A stretch of DNA of 64,000 nt, taken from JAJVHZ01 sp041395385 (lineage in GTDB: Bacteria > Pseudomonadota > Gammaproteobacteria > JAJPIJ01). Positions within the stretch are counted from its first letter, which is position 1. Every line of letters starts with the position of its first letter. The DNA lies in NCBI GenBank assembly GCA_041395385.1, contig JAWLAN010000010.1:1-64000 (forward strand), written 5' to 3'. Of this stretch, positions 52,678 through 60,735 are shown one piece after another. Made by a program: the position numbers and the translations under genes. Under the pieces are notes generated by a model. That model saw nothing but the letters and a program-made list of their open reading frames with translations, did no database searches and was not told the origin of the DNA.

Positions 52678-53526
52678 TCAGGCAGACATGGCGGTACCGG
52701 CGCCGCCGATATCGATCCAGGCACCGTATATCTCGGCCGAGCCGCCGCCGGCGGCGATCTTCCTGAACGTGTCGCGAACGCGGCGGACGCTGCCGTCCTT
52801 GCACACGAGGCGATACTCCGCCTGCAGCATCGCAATCCCGTCGGCCGACGCTCGTTCGAACTGCTCGCGTATCCGGTCCCGATCGTCCGGATGCACGAGC
52901 TCGGCCCACAACGTCGGCGTGGCGAGGCAATCCTGCATGCCGCGGCCGGTCATCGCCTCGGCGTTGGGTCCGAGGAAGGTCAGTCGCACGCTGTCCCTGC
53001 CCGCAATGGCGCTGTAGGCGACCACCGGGCTCATCTGCATCCAGCGGCCGAGCAGCCTCTGGGTCGACTCCAGCTCCTGGACCTTCTCGTAGAGGCGTTG
53101 ATTGACGCGCTCGAGCGCCGTGGACAGGTTGCGCTCGGTGACCGTGACGCGATAACGGTCCAGTGCGTCGTCGATGTAGCGCATCAGCAGGGTCGGGTCC
53201 CAAGGCTTGCGCACGAAACGAAAGATGCTGGCTTCGTGCAAGGCCGATACCGCCACGGAAACGTCCGCGAAGGCCGTCAGCATGATGGAGACGGTCTCCG
53301 GCGCGCGGCTGTGCACCTCGCGCAGCAGCGTGACCCCGTCCATGCCCGGCATGGCGTAGTCCACGAGTATCACCGCGAAAGGCCCTTGCGTGGAAAGCAG
53401 GTCCAGGGCTGCCGGGCCGCTGTTGGCGAAGCTCACCTGATACTTGCCGCGGAGTTGCTGTTCGAGCAGCTGGGTGATTTCAGCCTGATCGTCGACGCAA
53501 AGTATCTTGTTGCTGACTTCAAACAT
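52678..53526 (-). CDS. Response regulator with PAS domain
   Basis: A 282-residue protein. Residues 1-125 are a receiver (ILCVDDQAEITQLLE; phosphoacceptor in ILVDYAMPGMDG; Thr and Lys in LTAFADVS and FVRKPWD). A helical linker (about 135-165) looks like a coiled coil, and the remainder is a PAS/PAC domain (PNAEAMTGRGMQDCLATPT and AEYRLVCKDGSVRRVRDTF). No output domain such as HTH, GGDEF or HD is attached, so it may act through protein contact. It is upstream of lon on the same strand and divergent from the dikinase-like gene. Confidence 0.85.
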   Translation of the reverse strand: MFEVSNKILCVDDQAEITQLLEQQLRGKYQVSFANSGPAALDLLSTQGPFAVILVDYAMPGMDGVTLLREVHSRAPETVSIMLTAFADVSVAVSALHEASIFRFVRKPWDPTLLMRYIDDALDRYRVTVTERNLSTALERVNQRLYEKVQELESTQRLLGRWMQMSPVVAYSAIAGRDSVRLTFLGPNAEAMTGRGMQDCLATPTLWAELVHPDDRDRIREQFERASADGIAMLQAEYRLVCKDGSVRRVRDTFRKIAAGGGSAEIYGAWIDIGGAGTAMSA

Positions 53527-53699
53527 TGGTCATGTAAATGGCGGCATCGGCTGTTGAACGCAGGTAGTGCGCCAGTCGTTGCGCGCGCGGGGTTTCGCCG
53601 TCCCGATGTGGGCCCGCTGCGCCTGGCGCCGTTAGGGACATACACGCTGATAATCGGCTACCATAACTGCTTGGTCAAGCCGCCTGTTCATTTCCGACG

Positions 53700-56660
53700 A
53701 TGCCGCCCGCCCCGAAGAAAACGCGAGTCCGCACTGCGATATTGTGCGCGGTCCTGTCCTTAATTGGCGTCCGGAACGGCCCCGCGGCCGAGGATCCCCG
53801 CGGTGAGCCCTCGAGCGCGGCAGCCGCGACCTACCGAGTGTGGGTCGAGGAGATGAAGCAGGCGGACCGCGGTCCGTTCTCGCGTATCCGCTGGTTCTGC
53901 AAGGACGGCACCATCCGTGACGCGAAGTCCCCCTGCACGAACAACGGCGGAGGCGCCCAGCACGGCGAATGGACCGACCGGGTCAAGGAGATGCGCCGCA
54001 ACGGCTACCGCGTCGCGAACATCTACGAGGACCTCGACATCGCCGCGACCCTGCAGCAGCCGGACTTCCAGGACATCTACAGCCAGATGCTCTTCGAGCA
54101 GTTTCTGATCGCCCACGACGACGGCTGGATACTTCGCAAGGCACGCTACTATCGGGGCGCGCTGCAGGCCGAGGGCGACATCGAGGGCGCCAGGAACCTG
54201 CTCATCGCAATGATGCGGGACCCGCTCTGGGTCGAGCAGCGATTTCTTGCCCTGCGGCTTGGCGCGCGCCTGCTGCCCCACGGCGTCACCGAGAAATCGA
54301 TCGTCGAGGTGCGCGATCTCTCCGCGGCGCTGGCCGGGCGCGACCCCGGCTTCATCAACATCCGAAACAAGATTCACGGCCGGCCGGAGGCGGGCGACGC
54401 CGTGCTCGTGCGCGAGTACGCCAGGGGCGTGACGAGCGGGGAACTGGCCGCCGACATGGAGAGGCTCGCCTCGCGCATCGACAGCCTGTTTTCGACGTCG
54501 AACCTGCTGGGACCCGCGCTCGATGCCCTGCTCAAGCGCGTGCAGACCTCCCGGGACATGCAGGCTGCCATCAGGCAGTCCATGGACGAGCTGGAGAGGG
54601 CCGCTACGCCGGCCGATCGATTCGCCGCCACGGCGCGCGCGCTGGCCCAGTTGCGCGACCTGTGGCCGCGTTTCGAGCGCCCCGAGTCGCGTCACGCGCT
54701 GCTCAACGCCAGCCTGCTGCTGGAGGACGAGCATTTCGCGCAGGCGGCGGCGCTCGACCGGCTGCTCGATACCGCCACGCGGCGGCAGCAGCTCGACTGG
54801 CTGTCCCTGAGCGCCGAGGCGGCCTACGGGGCCGGCCTCATCTCACCGCGTGAACGCGCGGTCGTGCAGGAGCGCCTTGCCGCGTTGCCGGCATCCTCGA
54901 GCAGCCTCGCCGAATACAAGGGGCTGCTGGATTACGTCGCCCTGGTGCCCGGTTGGGCCACGCAACAGCTGCGTTTTCATTTTCAGGCTTCCCAGGAGAA
55001 GTTCGCCGGGATCGAACCGCTGGTGGAGCTTTTTCCGCAAAGCGTGCTGCGCGGCAGCCCGCTATTCTTCTACGCGCACGTCGTCGACTCGCTGCTGCGC
55101 GATGCCAACAAGCTCGCCGGGGTGAAACGCGAGCTCTTCGGCAGCGACGTCGGTGGCGGCCTGCGCGCGCTCAACGCCGGCCTGGCGCGCGGCACGCTGC
55201 ATATCGTGGAGGGCGGCGGCGCGGGGGTCACATTCGCCGCCGACGGCATCTATCTCCTGCCGGAGACGGTGGCGGACCTGCCACCGGTTGCCGGCATACT
55301 CACGCGCGGGGAGGGCAATCCACTCTCGCACATCCAGATCCTGGCCCGCAATCTCGGCATTCCCAACGTGGCGGTCGAGGAGTCGCTGGTGAACCAGCTG
55401 CGGGCTCGTGACGGACAGCGCGTGATCCTTGCCGCGAGCCGCGGCGGCGGTGTGCAGATAACCGGGGACAGCGGCGAGGCCGCGGCGCTGTTCGCGCAGG
55501 AGAGCCGGGCGCCCGACGTGGTCATCAGCGTGGACCTCGAGAAGCTCGATCTCGCCAAGCGGGACTTCGTGCCGCTCGAGCGGCTGCGCGCCAGCGATTC
55601 CGGTCGGCTCGTCGGGCCGAAGGCCGCGAAGCTGGGCGAGCTCAAGCTTCATTACCCCGAGGCGGTGGCCGACGGCATCGCCATCCCCTTCGGCGCCTTT
55701 CGCAAGGTCCTGGACCAGCCGATGCCCGGCGCGGGCAGGAGCGTGTTCGAGTGGATGACGGCCGAATACGACCGCCTGGCCGCGATCACCGATACCGCGG
55801 AAAAGGCGCGGCAGACCGAGGAATTCCGGCAGCGGCTGGAGCAGTGGGTGCTGAACGTCGATCCGGGCGCCGAGTTCCGCAGGGGCCTGCGGCAGGCCAT
55901 GGAGCAGACCTTCGGCAAGGACGGCACCTACGGGGTCTTCGTCCGCAGCGATACGAACGTCGAGGATCTCGCCGGGTTCACCGGTGCCGGTCTGAACCTG
56001 ACACTGCCCAACGTCGTGGGCTTCGGGGAGGTGATGAATGCGCTCACCAGGGTATGGGCCTCGCCCTTCAGCGCGCGTTCCTTCGCCTGGAGGCAGACGC
56101 GGATGGACAAGCCGGAGCACACGTATCCGGCGGTCCTGCTGCTCAAGAGCGTGCCCAACGAAAAGTCCGGCGTCATGGTGACACAGGACATCGATACCGG
56201 CGCAGCCGACGTTTTATCGGTGGCCGTGAACGAGGGCGTGGGCGGCGCCGTCGATGGTCAGGCGGCGGAGTCGCTGCGCATCGACACCGCGACCGGCGAG
56301 GTCACCCTGCTCGCGCAGGCCACGGCCCCGGTGCGCCGCATCCTGCCTGCGAGCGGCGGCATCGAGAAGGTTCCGGTGAGCGGCGAGGACGCGGTACTGA
56401 AGCCGCACGAGATATCCCAGCTCATTCGGCTCGCGCGCGAGCTGCCCACGCGCTTCCCGCCGGTCGTCGACGCCGAGGGCAAACCGGCGCCGGCGGACAT
56501 CGAGTTCGGCTTCCTGGCCGGCAGGCTGCAGCTGTTCCAGATCCGGCCGTTCCTCGAGAGTGCCAGGGCACGCTCGAGCGAGTATCTGCGCAATCTCGAT
56601 GCGAGTATGTCCGACGCGGCCAGGACTGTGGTGCCGCTCGACCAGCCGCCGGGGCGGTGA
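53700..56660 (+). CDS. Exported PEP-synthase/glucan-water-dikinase-like protein
   Basis: A 986-residue protein with a predicted Sec signal peptide (basic KKTRVR, then TAILCAVLSLIGV, cleavage near GPAA). Residues about 40-500 are an unassigned, helix-rich region with a Cys pair (FCKDGTIRDAKSPC). A phosphohistidine domain follows, with the catalytic His544 in LTRGEGNPLSHIQILARN. The C-terminal nucleotide-binding domain runs from about 635 (VGPKAAKLGELK) with VRSDTNVEDLAGFTGAGLN and ends FLAGRLQLFQIRPF. This order, His domain before ATP-binding domain, is that of glucan-water dikinases, opposite to PEP synthase. It would dikinase-phosphorylate a glucan or similar acceptor, yet ATP is normally absent where it is exported. 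Confidence 0.82.
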   Translation: MPPAPKKTRVRTAILCAVLSLIGVRNGPAAEDPRGEPSSAAAATYRVWVEEMKQADRGPFSRIRWFCKDGTIRDAKSPCTNNGGGAQHGEWTDRVKEMRRNGYRVANIYEDLDIAATLQQPDFQDIYSQMLFEQFLIAHDDGWILRKARYYRGALQAEGDIEGARNLLIAMMRDPLWVEQRFLALRLGARLLPHGVTEKSIVEVRDLSAALAGRDPGFINIRNKIHGRPEAGDAVLVREYARGVTSGELAADMERLASRIDSLFSTSNLLGPALDALLKRVQTSRDMQAAIRQSMDELERAATPADRFAATARALAQLRDLWPRFERPESRHALLNASLLLEDEHFAQAAALDRLLDTATRRQQLDWLSLSAEAAYGAGLISPRERAVVQERLAALPASSSSLAEYKGLLDYVALVPGWATQQLRFHFQASQEKFAGIEPLVELFPQSVLRGSPLFFYAHVVDSLLRDANKLAGVKRELFGSDVGGGLRALNAGLARGTLHIVEGGGAGVTFAADGIYLLPETVADLPPVAGILTRGEGNPLSHIQILARNLGIPNVAVEESLVNQLRARDGQRVILAASRGGGVQITGDSGEAAALFAQESRAPDVVISVDLEKLDLAKRDFVPLERLRASDSGRLVGPKAAKLGELKLHYPEAVADGIAIPFGAFRKVLDQPMPGAGRSVFEWMTAEYDRLAAITDTAEKARQTEEFRQRLEQWVLNVDPGAEFRRGLRQAMEQTFGKDGTYGVFVRSDTNVEDLAGFTGAGLNLTLPNVVGFGEVMNALTRVWASPFSARSFAWRQTRMDKPEHTYPAVLLLKSVPNEKSGVMVTQDIDTGAADVLSVAVNEGVGGAVDGQAAESLRIDTATGEVTLLAQATAPVRRILPASGGIEKVPVSGEDAVLKPHEISQLIRLARELPTRFPPVVDAEGKPAPADIEFGFLAGRLQLFQIRPFLESARARSSEYLRNLDASMSDAARTVVPLDQPPGR

Positions 56661-56718
56661 GGGGCGAAGAGCGGCGGACGCGACGACGGACCAGGGCGGA
56701 ACGGGAGGCACGGAGAAA

Positions 56719-57957
56719 ATGAAGAAATGGGTGGTGCTGGGAGCATTCGTCGTCTCCACCACGGTGAGTTCCTACCCGATGGACGGCTACGACTACACGG
56801 GCATCAAGCGGCTGGAGCAGGCCCGCCTCACGCAGGAGGGCACGCTCGCGGGCAAACCGCAACCGAGCGGCGGCACACTGCCTCTGGAGCAGGTGGACAT
56901 CCGGCTGCGCGATCGGCCGGATTTCGAGATCCCTGCCCCCGATCCGGAGTTCACCAGGCGGCTGGAGGACATCGTCGGCCGCGGCGACTACAGCGTCGCG
57001 CTGCTCGACATCACCGACCCGAACAACCCGAAATACGCCGAGCACAACGCCGACGTCACCCGCAACCCCGGCAGCGTCGGCAAACTGATGGTGGCGCTGG
57101 CCGTCTTCCAGCTGCTCGCGGATCTCTACCCGAACGACATCGAGAAGCGGCGCTCCGTCCTGAAGCACACGCTGGTCACGGCCGACGAGTTCGTGCTCAG
57201 CGACCACCATACGGTGCGATTCTTCAACGTCGACACCCAGCAGCTCAGCAGGCGTCAGCTGCGCCCCGGGGATCAGGGGACTCTCTGGGAGTACATGGAC
57301 TGGATGGTCTCAGCCAGCTCGAACTCGGCGGCCAGCGCGGTGATGAAGGAGCTGACGCTGATGGCGCACTTCCGCGAGCGCTACCCGGTCGGCCGCGAGG
57401 AGGCGGAGGCTTACATCGAAGGCACGCCGAAGCAGGAACTGAGCGAGACGTTCACCAGCGCGTTGCAGGAGCCGGTGACGCGTAACGGCCTGGATATCGC
57501 CAAGCTGCGGCAGGGCAGTTTCTTCACCCGCACCGGCGACATCAAGATTCCGGGGCCGAACAGCTACGCCACGCCGCGCGAACTGATGCGTTACCTGGTC
57601 AGGATGGAGAAGGGCCAGTTGGTCGACGAATGGTCCAGCAGGGAGATCAAGCGCCTGATGTACTCGACGGAACGGCGCATACGCTACGCCGCGGCTCCCG
57701 CGCTGTTTCCCGCCGCGGTGTATTTCAAGTCAGGATCGCTGTTCCGCTGCCATTCGCGTCCCTGTCCCTCGTATCGTGGCGACAAGGAAAACCTGATGAA
57801 CTCCGTGGCCATAGTCGAGACCCCGGCGGAGACGCGCACGCGCCACTACATCGTGACGCTGATGACGAACGTGCTGGGCGTGAACTCCGCATCCGCGCAC
57901 GCCGCGCTCGCCGCGCGCATCGACAAGCTCATCGAGTCCATGCACTCGGCACCCTGA
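56719..57957 (+). CDS. Exported penicillin-recognising serine hydrolase (beta-lactamase class A-like fold)
   Basis: A 412-residue protein with a short hydrophobic signal (VVLGAFVVSTTVSS). The three motifs of the family are visible: SxxK as GSVGK in NPGSVGKLMVAL, SxN as SSN in MVSASSNSAAS, and KSG in YFKSGSLFR. A Cys-containing insert (FRCHSRPCPSYRGDKENL) follows KSG. Such proteins are penicillin-binding, carboxypeptidase or lactamase-like; a lactamase is not implied by sequence alone. It begins 58 bases after the dikinase-like gene and is likely co-transcribed. A paralogue faces it at 58071-59174. Confidence 0.82.
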   Translation: MKKWVVLGAFVVSTTVSSYPMDGYDYTGIKRLEQARLTQEGTLAGKPQPSGGTLPLEQVDIRLRDRPDFEIPAPDPEFTRRLEDIVGRGDYSVALLDITDPNNPKYAEHNADVTRNPGSVGKLMVALAVFQLLADLYPNDIEKRRSVLKHTLVTADEFVLSDHHTVRFFNVDTQQLSRRQLRPGDQGTLWEYMDWMVSASSNSAASAVMKELTLMAHFRERYPVGREEAEAYIEGTPKQELSETFTSALQEPVTRNGLDIAKLRQGSFFTRTGDIKIPGPNSYATPRELMRYLVRMEKGQLVDEWSSREIKRLMYSTERRIRYAAAPALFPAAVYFKSGSLFRCHSRPCPSYRGDKENLMNSVAIVETPAETRTRHYIVTLMTNVLGVNSASAHAALAARIDKLIESMHSAP

Positions 57958-58070
57958 GCGCGCGCTGACGGAATGTCTGCGGTCCGCCGGCCGCGCGGGG
58001 TGTGAAAGTCGCTCGGGGGAATCCCGTGCGCCCGGAGCGGGCCCAGGGCACGCCCGCAACCAGGCCGCTT

Positions 58071-59174
58071 TCAGCGGCAGAGCACGACTGCCGTCGGGCC
58101 GCTGCGCGTGTCGCGGGCGCAGGCCATCAGCAGTCGCATTTCGGATCGTTTCAGTTTCAGGCCGGGTGCGGTGTTCAGTGCGGCGAAGGTCTTCTCGGCG
58201 GTCGGTGGCGCCACGCGGGTAACCGGCGAGAGCGCCTCGGCGGCATCGGTGGCGCTCCGGCGGGTTCCGCCCAGGGTGGTGTCCGCGGCCGCCAGGCGGG
58301 TCGGGATCAGCATGGCGTCGACCGGCTTGACCAGCTCTGACAGCCATTGTCCGCCGTTTCGATCCTCGGCCAGGCCGACGATGATGTAGCGCCGGCCGTC
58401 CCGCTCGACGATGGCGCTGTCCGCGTGCCACTGCTCCCAGGTGCCCGACTTGCGGAAGATGCGGCTGCCGGTCTCCTCCAGACCCTTGACGAACTTGTGG
58501 TGGATGCCGGGGTTGCCGAGGATCTCCTTCATCTGCCGGGCGAGTTCCGGCTTGATGAGCTGTCCGGTCTCCAGCATGTAGTAGAGCCGCGCGACCTGCA
58601 GCGCCGTGGCGCCGTGGGAGAGGTTGTGCAGCGGATCGCGGTGATAGGCCGGCGAGTCGCCATACTCCTTGCCTACCCACAAGCCGCCGTTGTAGGCCGG
58701 GTCGTAGAGGCGGAAGCGATCCGACATCAATATGCTTTCGAGATTCTGCTTGCCGACGCGCCGCAGCATCGCCGTGGCCGCCTCGTTGGAGGATACGCGT
58801 ATCATCTGCGTCAGCGTCTCGCGCGTCTCGGCGTCGAGCTTCATGCGGCCGCGCTCGACCTCGACGAAGGCGCCCAGCAGTATGGCGATCTTCGGCAGGC
58901 TGGCCGCGTACAGCATGTGATCGCCGTTGACGGCGGCGACGCGCGGATGTTTCAGGTCGCTGATGTCGACGACCGACACGGCCAGACGCTTGGCGCGCAC
59001 CGCCTCCATGAGGCCCAGCCGCTCCAGGCTCCGTTCCAGGCCTTTCTGCAGCGCGCGGTCGCGGCTGTCGCGCAGATCGGGATAGTCAGCCGTTGTCGGC
59101 CCCTTGGGGGCCGCGTGCGCGCCGATCGCGAATACCAGACTTGCGAGCAGCAGTGCGCGGAGAACTCCGGTCAT
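58071..59174 (-). CDS. Exported serine hydrolase, beta-lactamase class A-like (paralogue)
   Basis: A 367-residue protein with a signal peptide (LLLASLVFAIGAHAA, cleavage at AHA-AP). Motifs are SLPK in YAASLPKIAIL, SSN in IRVSSNEAATA, and KSG in FRKSGTWEQW. It is similar in plan to the protein at 56719-57957 but shares only scattered identity by eye. It converges on that gene and is divergent from the first NTT-like transporter. A cell-wall or peptide substrate is more likely than an antibiotic. The C-terminal tail (about 300-367) is Arg/Thr-rich. Confidence 0.82.
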   Translation of the reverse strand: MTGVLRALLLASLVFAIGAHAAPKGPTTADYPDLRDSRDRALQKGLERSLERLGLMEAVRAKRLAVSVVDISDLKHPRVAAVNGDHMLYAASLPKIAILLGAFVEVERGRMKLDAETRETLTQMIRVSSNEAATAMLRRVGKQNLESILMSDRFRLYDPAYNGGLWVGKEYGDSPAYHRDPLHNLSHGATALQVARLYYMLETGQLIKPELARQMKEILGNPGIHHKFVKGLEETGSRIFRKSGTWEQWHADSAIVERDGRRYIIVGLAEDRNGGQWLSELVKPVDAMLIPTRLAAADTTLGGTRRSATDAAEALSPVTRVAPPTAEKTFAALNTAPGLKLKRSEMRLLMACARDTRSGPTAVVLCR

Positions 59175-59451
59175 TCAGTACCTCCCATCGCCGTGCGACA
59201 ATCCCCGCGTAGTTTGTGTTCGGGCGTCGCATCGTGAGTCGAAGAATAAAGCCGCGTTGCGCGACCTCCGCGAATCCGCACATACTATGCCAAGCTTCGC
59301 AGATGATGGGTGTTCGGGATTCGAAAGCGTTGTGGAAATCCGCTTTAAAACATGGACATAACGCCTGTCGGCGAAAGTTGCCGCCCCGAATGTGACGGGA
59401 GTTTAACCCGAGCCAGCGCCCGTCCGCAAACCTTGCCGCCAGCGTCTTGAC
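59175..59451. other. Divergent promoter region
   Basis: This 277-base gap lies between the divergently transcribed serine hydrolase and the first nucleotide transporter-like gene. It contains AT-richer stretches (CTTTAAAACATGG near 59340), consistent with promoters in both directions, but I could not define a convincing -35/-10 pair with normal spacing. No gene is seen in it. Confidence 0.4.
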
Positions 59452-60708
59452 ATGACCTCCAGCCCATCGCCCGCCCGTCCCGCCCTTGGTGAGACCCACC
59501 GCGCGGCGATGCTGTTCGTCAATTTCGTTCTCATCATCCTCGGCTACTACCAGATCAAACCGGCGGCGCGTTCCCTGTTCATCGCCTACTGGTCGGCCGA
59601 CATGCTTCCGTACGTCTGGATCACGACTGCGGCGGTGCTGGGACTCATCATCGGCGCCTATCATCGCATCGTCGAGCGGCACGATCGCCTGCGGGTGGTG
59701 CTGGGCACGCTCATCACCTTTGCGCTGGCGCTGGTCACCTTTCGGCTGCTGTTTCCGATTGGTGGCGCCGCGGTCGCGGTCGTCTTCTATGTCTTCGTGG
59801 ACATCTTCAGCGTCGTGCTGGTCGAGCAGTTCTGGAGCCTGGCCAATTCGGTCAATACGACGGCCTCCGGGCGCAGGTGGTACGGCTTCGTCGCCATGGC
59901 CGGGCCGGTGGGCGGGATGCTGGGCGGCAAGCTCGCCGCGGACCTGGTCGCCAAGACGCCGCTCAGGACCGAGGATCTGCTGCTGGTGTCGGCGGCCATG
60001 CTCGGGCTCCTGTTCCTGTTGAACCTGCTGCTGTCGAGACAGGGCGTGTACACGGAGCAGCCCGCGGCGCAGCGGCGAGTCGATGTTTCGGGATGGCGCG
60101 ATCTGCTCGGCAACCGCTACCTCCGGCTCATCGCGGTGCTGCTGCTGCTCAGTCAGATCGTGGAGTCGTTGATCGACTTCCAGTTCAGCAAGGCCATCGA
60201 AGCCGCGTACCCGGACACGGACGAGCGGACCGCGTTTCAGGGTAATTTCTACTTTCTCCTGAACGGGGTGGCCATAGGCGTGAACCTGATCGCGACGCCG
60301 CTCGTGCATCAGTACCTGGGTGTGATGAGCGGCCTGCTCGTGCAGCCGCTGCTGGTGACGCTGGGCTCCATCGCCTACATGGTGGGACCGACGCTGCGCA
60401 TGGCCGCGACGCTGAAGATCGCCGATCGCGGCATGTCCTATTCGATCAACCGCGCCTCGAAGGAGATCCTATACATACCGATCGATCCGGTTCGCACGTA
60501 CCAGGCGAAGGCGTGGATCGACATGTTCGGCTACCGCCTGTTCAAGGTCATCGGTTCGGTGATGATCCTGGCGTTGACGCAGTGGTTCGGACTCGGCATC
60601 ACCGTGGTGCACCTCGGATACTTCGTCATCGCGGCGTGCGCGGCCTGGCTGTTCGTAATCATCGCCCTGACCCCGGAGTACCGGGCGGTCCTCGTCAAGG
60701 CCGAGTAG
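59452..60708 (+). CDS. ADP/ATP-translocase-family (NTT) membrane transporter
   Basis: A 418-residue protein with about 12 hydrophobic segments (for example LFVNFVLIILGYYQIKPAAR, VVFYVFVDIFSVVLVEQFWS). The signature resembles the TLC/NTT family: FWSLANSVNTTASGRRWYGF, and the segment SYSINRASKEILYIPIDP late in the protein, which in known ADP/ATP translocases contributes to nucleotide binding. The classical members exchange ATP and ADP in plastids and intracellular bacteria, but free-living homologues have unknown substrates. It is followed after 27 bases by a second member. Confidence 0.82.
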   Translation: MTSSPSPARPALGETHRAAMLFVNFVLIILGYYQIKPAARSLFIAYWSADMLPYVWITTAAVLGLIIGAYHRIVERHDRLRVVLGTLITFALALVTFRLLFPIGGAAVAVVFYVFVDIFSVVLVEQFWSLANSVNTTASGRRWYGFVAMAGPVGGMLGGKLAADLVAKTPLRTEDLLLVSAAMLGLLFLLNLLLSRQGVYTEQPAAQRRVDVSGWRDLLGNRYLRLIAVLLLLSQIVESLIDFQFSKAIEAAYPDTDERTAFQGNFYFLLNGVAIGVNLIATPLVHQYLGVMSGLLVQPLLVTLGSIAYMVGPTLRMAATLKIADRGMSYSINRASKEILYIPIDPVRTYQAKAWIDMFGYRLFKVIGSVMILALTQWFGLGITVVHLGYFVIAACAAWLFVIIALTPEYRAVLVKAE

Positions 60709-60735
60709 CCGCCGCCGGATCAGCCGGTAGCAGGT

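Noticed and set aside
56719..59174. Antibiotic-resistance beta-lactamase pair
   Set aside because: The SxxK, SxN and KSG motifs define the wider penicillin-recognising fold; nothing seen (such as the class A Glu166 loop) was convincing enough to claim lactamase activity.
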